Positions 30,016-38,984 of a DNA stretch of 64,000 bases are shown in pieces (the stretch's first letter is position 1; the number at the start of each line of letters is the position of its first letter). Where the stretch lies: NCBI GenBank assembly GCA_004297225.1, contig SCUI01000010.1:310001-374000 (forward strand), written 5' to 3'. The position numbers and the translations under genes were made by a program. The notes beneath the pieces were generated by a model. It saw nothing but the letters and a program-made list of their open reading frames with translations. It was not told where the DNA came from and did no database searches. Source of the stretch: Lysobacteraceae bacterium. GTDB taxonomy: Bacteria; Pseudomonadota; Gammaproteobacteria; Xanthomonadales; Xanthomonadaceae.

Positions 30016-30602
30016 ATCCAGGGTGTCCGGTGGACCGGCGCGCGAGGACCTGGTGGCTGGCGGCGGCGGTATGGCTGCTCGCGTGGCACGGCGGGGCCGC
30101 GCACGCCGCTGAAATCGACGCAGCCGCCTCGCGGGCAGGCTTCACCCTGTACACGCGATGGGGCCAGCCGCTGCAGGGCCGCTTCCCGAGCCTGACCGGA
30201 CAGGTGGACGATCTCGGCGACGGCCGCCATCGCGTGCGCCTGGTGCTGCTGACCGGCGACGTCGAGATCGTGGGCCACCCCGGTTACACCCGCTTCGCCC
30301 GTGGCAGCGGCTTCTTCGATGCGAAGCAGTGGTCGCAGGTGGAAATCCTCTCCGACCCCTACGACGCCAGGCTGCTGCGCGAGGGCGGCGAGCTGGGCGG
30401 GATCCTGCGCATCCGCGGCGTACAGCGGCGCGAGCGCTTCCGCATCGAGCCCGCCGCCTGCGACACGCCGGCCCGCGCATGCGACGTCATCGCCCATGGC
30501 AGCATCGATCGCGAGGACTACGGCATGGACCGCTGGCGGATCGCGGTGCGCGACGACGTGCGGTTCCAGTTGCGCCTGCGCCTGCGCGGGGCCACCCCAT
30601 GA
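30006..30602 (+). CDS. YceI-family protein
   Basis: Signal peptide-like N-terminus; GFTLYTRWGQPLQGRFPSLTG...GSGFFDAKQWSQVEILSDPY. Confidence 0.75.
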   Translation: MAVNPGCPVDRRARTWWLAAAVWLLAWHGGAAHAAEIDAAASRAGFTLYTRWGQPLQGRFPSLTGQVDDLGDGRHRVRLVLLTGDVEIVGHPGYTRFARGSGFFDAKQWSQVEILSDPYDARLLREGGELGGILRIRGVQRRERFRIEPAACDTPARACDVIAHGSIDREDYGMDRWRIAVRDDVRFQLRLRLRGATP

Positions 30603-32524
30603 ACCTCGCGGCGCGCGCGATGGTCCTGCTGCTGGCCTTGGCCGGCACCTCCTGCGCGACCCTGTCGCCGGAGCAGCAGGCACGCTCCGCGGCACTGGTG
30701 GAAGCCGCGCGCGACACGACGCTGACCTGCCAGCAAGCCGATGCCTGCGCCACACCGTCGGCGCTGCACGCGCTTGGCGGCCGCGCCTTCGCCGAGAGCA
30801 CGCCGGACGCCCCGCGCCACTACGCGCTGATCCTGGACCGCGGCCAGCACGCGATGCTGGCCCGGCTGAGCCTGATCCGCAGCGCGACCACGGCCATCGA
30901 CCTGCAGACCTACATCTTCGACGAGGACGATGCTGGTCAGTTGTTCCTCGAGGAACTGCTGGCGGCCGCGCGCCGCGGCGTGCGCGTGCGCCTGCTGGTG
31001 GACCAGCTTTCGGCGCTGAAGCGGGTGGACACGCTCGCCGCGCTGGCCGGCGCGCACGCCAATTTCTCCATCCGCATCTACAACCCGGTGCTCAACCGCG
31101 CCCGCCTGAGCTACCCGCAATACGTCCTCGCCGCGGCCTGCTGCTGGCGCAAGCTCAACCAGCGCATGCACACCAAGCTGCTGCTGGTGGATGGCGCGGT
31201 CGGCATCACCGGCGGGCGCAATTACCAGGACGACTACTACGACTGGGACGAAGACTTCAACTTCCGCGACCGCGACGTGCTGGTCGCCGGGCCGGTGGCG
31301 CGCGAGATGGGCGCCAACTTCGATGCGTTCTGGGACGATCCGCGCGCGGTGCCGCCGTCGCGACTGCGCGATGTCGGCCGCGCGCTGCTGCGCGAAGGGG
31401 TGCCGGCGCTGGCCGCGCCCGAATACGAAAATCCCGCCCGCGTCGCCGGCGTCTCGCGCCAGGCGGTGGATCCCGCCACCATCGGGATGCTGGCGCATGC
31501 CGCGCTGCCGGTCGGTCCGGTCGGCTACATCGCCGATCTTCCGCAGAAGCACCACGGCGGCAACCCCGGCCATGGCGTCGCCACGCTGGAACTGCGGCAA
31601 CTGATCCAGTCCGCGCGCGCCGAGGTGTTGCTGCAGACGCCCTACCTGGTGCTGTCGGACTCGGCGCAGGAACTGTTCCGCTCGCTGCAGCAGCGCCCCG
31701 AACCGCCGCGGGTGATCGTGTCCACCAATTCGCTGGCGGCCACCGATTCGTTCATCACCTACGCCCTGTCGTACAAGTACAAGCGCCGCTACCTGCGCGA
31801 CTTCGCCTTCGAGATCCACGAGTCCAAGCCGTTCCCCGCGTCGGCGCCGATCGACCTGGATGCGACCGGGGCGAGCCTGCCGCGGGTGCCCAGCGAGGAG
31901 GAAGTGGACGCGGTGCGCCGGCAACTGCAGGCCAGCCGCGGCGATCGCGGCGCGCTGGCCGAACGCTATCGTCGCCCGCTGCAGGCCGAGTACGCGGCGC
32001 TGCGCTACGCGCGCCGCAGCGCCAACGAGCGGGTCCCGCTGGAACGCGCCGGCGTGCGCATCGGCATGCATGCCAAATCGCTGGTGGTGGATGAGCGCGT
32101 GGGCGTCATCGGCACGCACAACTTCGATCCGCGCGGGGACCACTACAACACCGAAAGCGCGGTGGTCATCGCCGACCCGCTGTTCGCGCGGGCGCTGGCG
32201 TCCAGCATCCGCGTCGACCTGCTGCCGGCGAACAGCTGGACCATTGCGCGACGCCCGGACCAACCCTTCTTCCCCGGCCTGGAATACACCCTGGCCAAGA
32301 TTTCCGAGAAGCTGCCGGTGTTCGACCTGTGGCCGGTGCGCTACGCCACCAGCTACGAATTCGTGCCGGGACCGGACTGTCCCGAACCGCTGTCGCCCTT
32401 CGACCCGCGCTTCGCCGCGTGCTACCGGTCGGTGGGCGACTTTCCCGAGGTGGCGCTGGGATTCAAGCCGTTGCTGACGCGGATCTTCACCGCGTTCGGC
32501 TCGGGCCTTGCGCCGATCCTCTGA
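30599..32524 (+). CDS. Phospholipase D family lipoprotein
   Basis: Two HKD motifs: HTKLLLVDGAVGITGGRN and HAKSLVVDERVGVIGTHN; Cys near end of N-terminal signal (LALAGTSC). Confidence 0.92.
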   Translation: MNLAARAMVLLLALAGTSCATLSPEQQARSAALVEAARDTTLTCQQADACATPSALHALGGRAFAESTPDAPRHYALILDRGQHAMLARLSLIRSATTAIDLQTYIFDEDDAGQLFLEELLAAARRGVRVRLLVDQLSALKRVDTLAALAGAHANFSIRIYNPVLNRARLSYPQYVLAAACCWRKLNQRMHTKLLLVDGAVGITGGRNYQDDYYDWDEDFNFRDRDVLVAGPVAREMGANFDAFWDDPRAVPPSRLRDVGRALLREGVPALAAPEYENPARVAGVSRQAVDPATIGMLAHAALPVGPVGYIADLPQKHHGGNPGHGVATLELRQLIQSARAEVLLQTPYLVLSDSAQELFRSLQQRPEPPRVIVSTNSLAATDSFITYALSYKYKRRYLRDFAFEIHESKPFPASAPIDLDATGASLPRVPSEEEVDAVRRQLQASRGDRGALAERYRRPLQAEYAALRYARRSANERVPLERAGVRIGMHAKSLVVDERVGVIGTHNFDPRGDHYNTESAVVIADPLFARALASSIRVDLLPANSWTIARRPDQPFFPGLEYTLAKISEKLPVFDLWPVRYATSYEFVPGPDCPEPLSPFDPRFAACYRSVGDFPEVALGFKPLLTRIFTAFGSGLAPIL

Positions 32525-32555
32525 CCCGGGGGAGGGGAGGCCAGAGGACCGGCGG

Positions 32556-32759
32556 TCAGCCGCACCGGAACCGGGGCTGGCCGTTCCAGCCGGGGGCGTA
32601 GCTGCGGTCGCTGCCGTAGCCGCTGGAGTTGCCGTAACCAACCCCGGGCGCGCGCTCGGGATAGGGTTCGCGGCGGGTTCCCTGCGGCGCGGGGGCCGTG
32701 CGGACGCCGGGGCGGAAACCGATGACGAAGCTGCGATGGGTGATGGTCGAGGTGTTCAT
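32556..32759 (-). CDS. 67-aa hypothetical protein with GYGNSSGY C-terminal tail
   Basis: Tail GYGNSSGYGSDRSYAPGWNGQPRFRCG shared with the 33369 gene; conserved-looking palindrome upstream. Confidence 0.65.
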   Translation of the reverse strand: MNTSTITHRSFVIGFRPGVRTAPAPQGTRREPYPERAPGVGYGNSSGYGSDRSYAPGWNGQPRFRCG

Positions 32760-32780
32760 GGCGGTCTACCTGAAGCCCAG

Positions 32781-32818
32781 TTGAACTGGTGTGGTAGTAG
32801 ACTAGAACACCAAGTCAA
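32781..32818. promoter_or_regulatory. Palindromic operator TTGAACTGGTG-N16-CACCAAGTCAA (GGTG-N16-CACC), GntR/YtrA-type candidate
   Basis: GGTG 32788-32791, CACC 32808-32811, exactly 16 nt between; arms 9/11 paired. Confidence 0.65.
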
Positions 32819-32895
32819 AAGATGAATGTGCCAAAGGTCACTGAGCCGATGGCAGGGGTCGGTGCCACCCCCGGGGCCCTCCTACAATGGGTGGC

Positions 32896-33318
32896 ATGAC
32901 CGTATTCCAGCGCCAGGCCAGCCTTGCCGACCTCAATGCCCTGTCGGCAGGCACGGCCATGGAGCCCCTGGGCATCGTTTTCACCGGGATCGGACCCGAC
33001 CACCTGACCGCCACCATGCCGGTGGACGCCCGGACCAGGCAGCCGTATGGCCTGCTGCACGGTGGCGCCTCGGTGCTGCTGGCGGAGACGCTGGGCAGCA
33101 CCGCCGGCGGCCTGTGCGTGGGCGAAGGCGAAGGCGTGGTCGGGATCGAGATCAACGCCAACCACTTGCGCGGCGTGCGCGAAGGCCTGGTCACCGGTAC
33201 CGCCCGGCCCCTGCACCTGGGCCGCAGCACGCAGGTCTGGGAGATCCGCATCGAGGATGCGCGCGGACGGCTGGCCTGCGTCTCGCGGTTGACCCTGGCG
33301 GTGATCGCGCGCGGCTGA
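32896..33318 (+). CDS. PaaI/YbdB-like hotdog-fold thioesterase
   Basis: DARTRQPYGLLHGGASVLLAETLGSTAG...GIEINANHLRGVREGLV. Confidence 0.92.
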   Translation: MTVFQRQASLADLNALSAGTAMEPLGIVFTGIGPDHLTATMPVDARTRQPYGLLHGGASVLLAETLGSTAGGLCVGEGEGVVGIEINANHLRGVREGLVTGTARPLHLGRSTQVWEIRIEDARGRLACVSRLTLAVIARG

Positions 33319-33368
33319 ACATTTTTGCTAGGCTGCGCCTCTTCCATCACGCAACGGACCGCCCCGCC

Positions 33369-33983
33369 ATGTCGATCACGCTGAACATCGAACTCAACGA
33401 TCGCGACCTGGAGCATCTCCAGGCGGCGATGACCGCCGCGGGAAAGGCGGTCGCAGGCAAGTCCGATGCCGAAGTGGTCGACTGCGCGGCGAAGTTGCTG
33501 GTCGAGGCGCAGAAGGGAACGTTGCCCGACTTCATCGTGCAGCGGCTCGTGCGCCTGGACGACATGATCGCGATGGTGCGCGACGAGGCCTGGGCGATGG
33601 ACGGCGAGGATCGCAGCCGGGTGATCTCGACGCTCGCGTACTTCTGCGATCCCGACGACGTGATCCCCGACAACGTCGCGGTGCTCGGCTTGCTCGACGA
33701 CGCGATCATGATCGAGCTGGCGGCGCGCGAGCTGCAGCCCGAGCTGGACGCCTACGACGAGTTCTGCGACTTCCGCCAGCACCAGGCCGAGCGCCGGGGG
33801 CAGCAGGCGGACAAGGTCGGCCTGGCCGACTGGCTCGGCACCCGCCGCGACGAGCTGGTCGAGCGCATGCATCGCCGTCGTGGCGAGCGCGGCGCGGGCG
33901 CGGGCTATGGCAATTCCAGCGGCTACGCCTCGGGCAGGACCTATGTCCGCGCATGGCGGCCGGGGATGTTCAAGTTCCGCTGA
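33369..33983 (+). CDS. DUF1232 (YkvA-like) protein with GYGNSSGY C-terminal tail
   Basis: STLAYFCDPDDVIPDNVAVLGLLDDAIMIELAARELQPEL; C-term AGYGNSSGYASGRTYVRAWRPGMFKFR. Confidence 0.8.
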   Translation: MSITLNIELNDRDLEHLQAAMTAAGKAVAGKSDAEVVDCAAKLLVEAQKGTLPDFIVQRLVRLDDMIAMVRDEAWAMDGEDRSRVISTLAYFCDPDDVIPDNVAVLGLLDDAIMIELAARELQPELDAYDEFCDFRQHQAERRGQQADKVGLADWLGTRRDELVERMHRRRGERGAGAGYGNSSGYASGRTYVRAWRPGMFKFR

Positions 33984-34037
33984 GCGGGACGACCGGGGCA
34001 GGCGGTCCATCGCGCCGCCGGGCAGGAGGCTGATCGC

Positions 34038-34766
34038 GTGCGTTGGTTGCGTTACCTGTATCGCGTGCCCTTCCTGCTGTGGCATGTCGTGGTCGACCTT
34101 CCGGTGGCCATCGTGCTGATGGCGATCGGCGGCGCGCGCGTCGAGCAGGCGATGGTGCGGTCGTGGTCGGCCGGGTTGATGCGCGTGTTCGGCTTCCGCC
34201 TGCGGCGCGTCGGCACGCCGCTGCCGGGCGTGGCCATGTTCGTCGCCAACCACGTCAGCTGGGTGGACATCGTCGCCCTGCACAGCCAGCGGATGATGGG
34301 CTTCGTCGCCAAGCGCGAGATCGCGGGTTGGCCGCTGGTCGGCTGGATGGCCTCGCGCGCCGGCACCATCTTCCACCAGCGCGGCAACACCGAATCGCTG
34401 GGCGGCGTGCTGCAGGAAATGCTGGCGCGACTGCACGCCGGCCGCGCGGTCGGCGTGTTTCCCGAAGGCCGCACCCGGCACGGCGACGAGGTCGGGCCCT
34501 TCCACGCCCGCATCTTCACCGCCGCGGTCGAGGCGGGCGTGCCGGTGCAGCCGGTGGCGCTGCGCTACGGCGAGGGCGGACGCGAACAAACGACGGTCGC
34601 GTTCCGCCCGGGCGAAGGTTTCCTCGGCAACTTCCTGCGGCTGCTGGGCGAGCCTGCGCGCGTGGCCGAGATCTGTTTCCTCGAGCCGATCCCGGCAGGC
34701 AGCACCGATGGCCGGCGGCGCCTCGCCGACTTGTCGCGCGAGCGCATCGTCGCCGCGATGGCGTAG
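34038..34766 (+). CDS. 1-acyl-glycerol-3-phosphate acyltransferase family (PlsC-like)
   Basis: VANHVSWVDIVAL (HX4D), FPEGRTRHGDEVGPFHARIF; GTG start. Confidence 0.93.
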   Translation: MRWLRYLYRVPFLLWHVVVDLPVAIVLMAIGGARVEQAMVRSWSAGLMRVFGFRLRRVGTPLPGVAMFVANHVSWVDIVALHSQRMMGFVAKREIAGWPLVGWMASRAGTIFHQRGNTESLGGVLQEMLARLHAGRAVGVFPEGRTRHGDEVGPFHARIFTAAVEAGVPVQPVALRYGEGGREQTTVAFRPGEGFLGNFLRLLGEPARVAEICFLEPIPAGSTDGRRRLADLSRERIVAAMA

Positions 34767-34767
34767 C

Positions 34768-35781
34768 GTGGCGCTGCACGCCGCCGACTACCACCCGCCA
34801 TGGTGGCTGCGCAACGGCCACCTGCAGACCATGCTCGGTGCCAGCCCCTGGCGCCAGCGCCTCGGCGCGCACGCGCTGGCCGCAACCGGTGCGGTCACCA
34901 CCAGCCACCTCGTCGACGGCGGCGCCGGCGTACGCCTGCACGGGTTGCACAGTGTCGTGCCGGGCGCCGAACCGCGCGGGCTGGCGTTGTTGCTGCACGG
35001 CTGGGAAGGCAGTGCCGAATCCAGTTACATGCGCCTGGCGGCGGCGCAGTTCCTGCAGCGCGGGTTCGCCACCTTCCGGCTGGAATTCCGCGACCACGGC
35101 GACAGCCACCACCTCAACCAGGCGCTGTTCCACTCCAACCGGATCGACGAGGTCGTGCTGGCCGCCTGCGACGTCTCGCGTCGTTTCCGGCCGCATGCCA
35201 CGGCGGCGCAACCGATGGTCGCCGCGGGCTTCTCGCTTGGCGGCAACTTCGCCTTGCGCCTGGCGCTGCGCGCACCCGATGCGGGATTGTCGCTCGCCGG
35301 CGTCGCCGCGGTCTGCCCGGTGATCGACCCGGCCGCCGCGCTGGTGCAGATGGAATCGGGCTGGCCGATGTACCTGCACTACTTCGAGCGCAAGTGGCGG
35401 CGTTCGCTGCAGCGCAAGCGCGCGCTGTTCCCCGCCATCCACGACTACGACGACCGCACCTTGCAGCTGGGCATGCGCGAACTGACCGAGTGGCTGGTGC
35501 TTCGGCACACCGACTTCGGTTCGCTCGAAAACTATTTCAACGGTTATTCCATCGCCGGCGAGCGGCTCGCCGCATTGCAGGTTCCGGCGCGGATCCTCAT
35601 GGCGGAGGACGACCCGGTAATCCCGATCGAACATTTCCGCGCCCTGCGCCTGCCGCCGGAGGCGCACCTGGAGATCGCCGCCCAGGGTGGGCATTGCGGT
35701 TTCCTGCTCGGGGCCGGCGGCGCGGGTTTCGCCGAAGCATGGATCGCCGACGGGCTTGCCGGCGCGGCGCCTGCACGGTAG
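34768..35781 (+). CDS. YheT-type alpha/beta hydrolase
   Basis: WWLRNGHLQTMLGA, LLLHGWEGSAESSYM, AAGFSLGGNFALRLAL; GTG start. Confidence 0.9.
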   Translation: MALHAADYHPPWWLRNGHLQTMLGASPWRQRLGAHALAATGAVTTSHLVDGGAGVRLHGLHSVVPGAEPRGLALLLHGWEGSAESSYMRLAAAQFLQRGFATFRLEFRDHGDSHHLNQALFHSNRIDEVVLAACDVSRRFRPHATAAQPMVAAGFSLGGNFALRLALRAPDAGLSLAGVAAVCPVIDPAAALVQMESGWPMYLHYFERKWRRSLQRKRALFPAIHDYDDRTLQLGMRELTEWLVLRHTDFGSLENYFNGYSIAGERLAALQVPARILMAEDDPVIPIEHFRALRLPPEAHLEIAAQGGHCGFLLGAGGAGFAEAWIADGLAGAAPAR

Positions 35782-35822
35782 CCGGCCTACAATCGGCCTC
35801 CAGACAGCAGGGAGGCCGCGCC

Positions 35823-36428
35823 ATGCGCATCCGCAGCGACAGTTTCGAACACCGTGGCCCGCTGGCCGCCGAATTCGCGCTGGGCGCGCCCGGCGGTTTC
35901 GGCGGGAACCGCAATCCGCACCTGGCATGGGAGGACGCGCCGGCGGGCACCCGCTCGTTCGCGCTGATGTGCATCGATACCGATGCACCGACCGACCCGG
36001 CGACGGTCGGGCGCGCGGACATGGACATCCCCGTGGACCAGCCGCGCACCGACTTCGTCCACTGGGTGATGGTCGACATCCCCGCGGACGTGCGCGAGAT
36101 CGCCGCTGGCAGTTGCAGCGACGGCGTCAGCAAGGGCGGCAAGCAATCGCCGCACGGCCCGGATGGCGCCCGCCAGGGGCTCAACGACTACACCGGCTGG
36201 TTCGCCGGCGACGACAGCGGCATGAAGGGCGAGTATTACGGCTACGACGGGCCGTATCCCCCGGCCAACGACCTGCGCACGCACCGCTATTTCTTCCGCC
36301 TGTTCGCGCTGGGCACCGACCGGCTGCCGCTCGACGCCGGGTTCACCGCGGGCGACGCGTTCCAGGCGATGCACGGCCATGTGCTGGGCGAAACCGCGAT
36401 CTACGGGACCTATTCGCTACACGAGTAG
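35823..36428 (+). CDS. YbhB/YbcL (PEBP) family protein
   Basis: NPHLAWEDAPAGTRSFALMCIDTDAPT...FVHWVMVDIPADV...YYGYDGPYPPANDLRTHRYFFRLFAL. Confidence 0.93.
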   Translation: MRIRSDSFEHRGPLAAEFALGAPGGFGGNRNPHLAWEDAPAGTRSFALMCIDTDAPTDPATVGRADMDIPVDQPRTDFVHWVMVDIPADVREIAAGSCSDGVSKGGKQSPHGPDGARQGLNDYTGWFAGDDSGMKGEYYGYDGPYPPANDLRTHRYFFRLFALGTDRLPLDAGFTAGDAFQAMHGHVLGETAIYGTYSLHE

Positions 36429-37235
36429 CAGCAGTGCCGCGCCCACCGCGAACCGGTAGAACGCGAACGGCGTGAAGCGGTGCGACTGGATGTAGCGCAG
36501 CAGCCACTTCACCGAAGCGAACGCGGTGACCGCCGAGGCGACGAAGGCCACCGCCAGCGCGGCCCAGTCCTCGCCGTGCACGCCGCCCTCGGCCACCAGT
36601 TCCGCGAATTCGTAACCGCTGGCCGCGAACATGGTCGGGATGCCGACCAGGAAGGCGAACTCGGTCGCCGCGGCGCGATTGGTGACGCCGAACAGCAGCG
36701 CGACGAAGATCGTCGCCGCCGAGCGCGAGGTCCCGGGGAATACGCCGGCGACCACCTGTGCGACCCCGACCAGCACGGCCACCGTCCAGGTGATGTGGCT
36801 GCGTTCGCCCAGCGCCCGTGCGCGCCGCGCCGCGAAGTGCTCGGCCAGCAGCATCCACGCGCCACCCAGCACCAGCGCCCAGGCGATCGGCGCCACCGCG
36901 TCGTCCAGTTCCCAGCCCAGCTTCTTCACCACGATGCCGAGCACCGAGGTGACGGCGAAGGCCAGCGCCAGCTTCCAGGCGTAGTCGCGCGGCGCCTGCC
37001 CGTAGACCGAGGAAGCGCCCGGCTCCAGGAAGCTCATGGCCAGGCCCCACAGGCGCGGCCAGTAGATCAGCACCACCGCGAGGATCGCGCCCGCCTGGAT
37101 GGCGATGTTGAACAGGTCGCTGCGCGCGCCCAGCCAGCGCTCGGCGATCAGCAGGTGCCCGGTGCTGGAAATCGGCAGGAACTCGGTGACGCCTTCGATG
37201 ATGCCGAGGAGGAGGGCGGCGAGGAGGTTGTCCAA
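36417..37235 (-). CDS. uppP: Undecaprenyl-diphosphatase
   Basis: LGIIEGVTEFLPISSTGHLLI, FPGTSRSAATI; TTG start proposed at 37235. Confidence 0.92.
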   Translation of the reverse strand: MDNLLAALLLGIIEGVTEFLPISSTGHLLIAERWLGARSDLFNIAIQAGAILAVVLIYWPRLWGLAMSFLEPGASSVYGQAPRDYAWKLALAFAVTSVLGIVVKKLGWELDDAVAPIAWALVLGGAWMLLAEHFAARRARALGERSHITWTVAVLVGVAQVVAGVFPGTSRSAATIFVALLFGVTNRAAATEFAFLVGIPTMFAASGYEFAELVAEGGVHGEDWAALAVAFVASAVTAFASVKWLLRYIQSHRFTPFAFYRFAVGAALLLLV

Positions 37236-37238
37236 AGG

Positions 37239-37271
37239 CGGGGAACCGGGAACAGGGAACGGGGAATGGGA
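37239..37271. repeat. Heptad repeat arm (GGGAACN)3-GGGAATGG, left copy
   Basis: GGGAACCGGGAACAGGGAACGGGGAATGG; inverted copy at 37434-37466. Confidence 0.75.
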
Positions 37272-37292
37272 GCTTAGCGTGATCTGGAGGCC

Positions 37293-37337
37293 GCACTGTT
37301 GTGGCGCAGCGCTCATGCAGAAGCACCATAATGGTGC
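37293..37337 (+). promoter_or_regulatory. Two NtrC-like boxes: GCACTGTTGTGGCGC (37293-37307) and GCACCATAATGGTGC (37323-37337)
   Basis: Match to the GCAC-N7-GTGC-type NtrC dyad; centres 30 bp apart. Confidence 0.75.
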
Positions 37338-37398
37338 AGCTGTTTCGTCCGGGATAGGGCTGGGCCAACAAGAACAACGGCTTGCTCTTGCTGAAACA

Positions 37399-37413
37399 TG
37401 GCACGCCCCTTGC
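37399..37413 (+). promoter_or_regulatory. sigma54 (RpoN) promoter TGGCACGCCCCTTGC for glnA
   Basis: GG (37400-37401)-N10-GC (37412-37413), near-exact TGGCACG-N4-TTGC consensus. Confidence 0.88.
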
Positions 37414-37433
37414 GTACCAGATCGCCGGAAACC

Positions 37434-37466
37434 GCCATTCCCAGTTCCCCGTTCCCCGTTCCCGCA
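37434..37466. repeat. Heptad repeat arm, right (inverted) copy CCATTCCCAGTTCCCCGTTCCCCGTTCCC
   Basis: 26/29 identity to reverse complement of the 37239 copy. Confidence 0.75.
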
Positions 37467-37492
37467 CTTCAACCCTCCGGAGCCCCGCCGCA

Positions 37493-38905
37493 ATGTCGAC
37501 TTTCGAAACCGTCGAGAAACTGATCAAGGACCACAAGGTCGAGTGGATCGACCTGCGCTTTGCCGACATGCGCGGCGTGCAGCACCACGTCACCTTTCCC
37601 AAGTCGATCGTCGACGCCTCGCTGTTCGAGGACGGCAAGATGTTCGACGGCAGCTCGATCAGCGGCTGGCGCGGCATCCACCAGTCGGACATGGTGCTGC
37701 TGCCCGATCCGGAGACCGCGTTCCTGGATCCGTTCACCGCGGACCCGACCCTGGTCCTGACCTGCGACATCCTCGACCCGACGACGATGCAGGCCTACAA
37801 CCGCGACCCGCGCGGCATCGCCAGGCGCGCCGAGGCCTACCTCAAGTCCAGCGGCATCGCCGAGCAGGCGTTCTTCGGCCCCGAACCGGAATTCTTCATC
37901 TTCGATTCGGTGCGCTACGGCAACGAGATGGGCCATACCTTCTTCCACATCGATTCGGAGGAAGCGGCGTGGAATTCCTCGCGCGAGTACGCCGGCGGCA
38001 ACAGCGGCTACCGCCCGGGGGTGAAGGGCGGCTATTTCCCGGTGGCGCCGCTGGACTCCCTGCACGACCTGCGCGCGGAGATGTGCAAGACGCTCGAGCA
38101 GGTCGGCATCGAGGTCGAGGTGCACCACCATGAAGTCGCCAACGCCGGCCAGTGCGAGATCGGCACCCGCTTCAACACCCTGGTGCGCAAGGCCGACGAA
38201 CTGCTGACGATGAAGTACATCATCAAGAACGTCGCCTTCCGCAACGGCAAGACCGCGACCTTCATGCCCAAGCCCATCGTCGGCGACAACGGCAGCGGCA
38301 TGCACGTGCACCAGTCGCTGGCGAAGGGCGGCACCAACCTGTTCACCGGCGACGGCTATGGCGGCCTGTCGCAGACCGCGCTGTGGTACATCGGCGGCAT
38401 CTTCAAGCACGCGCGCGCGATCAACGCGTTCGCCAATTCGACCACCAATTCCTACAAGCGCCTGGTGCCGGGCTTCGAGGCGCCGGTGATGCTGGCCTAC
38501 TCCGCGTCCAACCGGTCCGCAAGCTGCCGCATCCCGTACGTCGCCAACCCGAAGGCGCGCCGCATCGAGATCCGCTTCCCCGACCCGATGAATTCGGGTT
38601 ACCTGATCTTCGCCGCGCTGATGATGGCGGGCCTGGACGGCATCCGGAACCAGATCGACCCGGGCGCGCCTTCCGACAAGGACCTGTACGACTTGCCGCC
38701 GGAAGAGGAGAAGAACATCCCGACCGTCTGCGCCTCGCTCGACCAGGCGCTGGAAGCGCTGGACAAGGACCGCGAGTTCCTCAAGGCCGGCGGCGTGTTC
38801 ACCGACGACTTCATCGATGCCTACATCGGCCTGAAGATGAAGGAAGTCACCGCGTTCCGCGCGGCGACGCACCCGCTCGAGTACCAGATGTACTACACGA
38901 TCTGA
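37493..38905 (+). CDS. glnA: Glutamine synthetase type I
   Basis: [52 protein letters not shown]. Confidence 0.98.
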   Translation: MSTFETVEKLIKDHKVEWIDLRFADMRGVQHHVTFPKSIVDASLFEDGKMFDGSSISGWRGIHQSDMVLLPDPETAFLDPFTADPTLVLTCDILDPTTMQAYNRDPRGIARRAEAYLKSSGIAEQAFFGPEPEFFIFDSVRYGNEMGHTFFHIDSEEAAWNSSREYAGGNSGYRPGVKGGYFPVAPLDSLHDLRAEMCKTLEQVGIEVEVHHHEVANAGQCEIGTRFNTLVRKADELLTMKYIIKNVAFRNGKTATFMPKPIVGDNGSGMHVHQSLAKGGTNLFTGDGYGGLSQTALWYIGGIFKHARAINAFANSTTNSYKRLVPGFEAPVMLAYSASNRSASCRIPYVANPKARRIEIRFPDPMNSGYLIFAALMMAGLDGIRNQIDPGAPSDKDLYDLPPEEEKNIPTVCASLDQALEALDKDREFLKAGGVFTDDFIDAYIGLKMKEVTAFRAATHPLEYQMYYTI

Positions 38906-38915
38906 CGCGGCTTCT

Positions 38916-38975
38916 GTAGAGCCGGCCCATGGTCGGCTTCGGCCGGATGGGCAGCCGGCCATGGGTCGGCTCTAC
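38916..38975. repeat. Inverted SMAG-like dimer (GTAG...stem...stem...CTAC)
   Basis: GTAGAGCCGGCCCATGGTCGGCTT and AGCCGGCCATGGGTCGGCTCTAC in opposite orientation. Confidence 0.8.
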
Positions 38976-38984
38976 AATCGGGCG

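Noticed and set aside
30518-32641. 707-aa minus-strand ORF opposite the PLD lipoprotein
   Set aside because: Antisense shadow ORF in GC-rich DNA
37239-37466. Possible CRISPR-like or tandem array near glnA
   Set aside because: Units are 7 bp, contiguous and inverted with no spacers
38961-38984. Earlier start (MGRLYNRA) for the amidase
   Set aside because: The ATG lies inside a SMAG-like repeat; the lipoprotein signal starts at 38985. The same MGRLY artefact appears in several spurious ORFs at other copies
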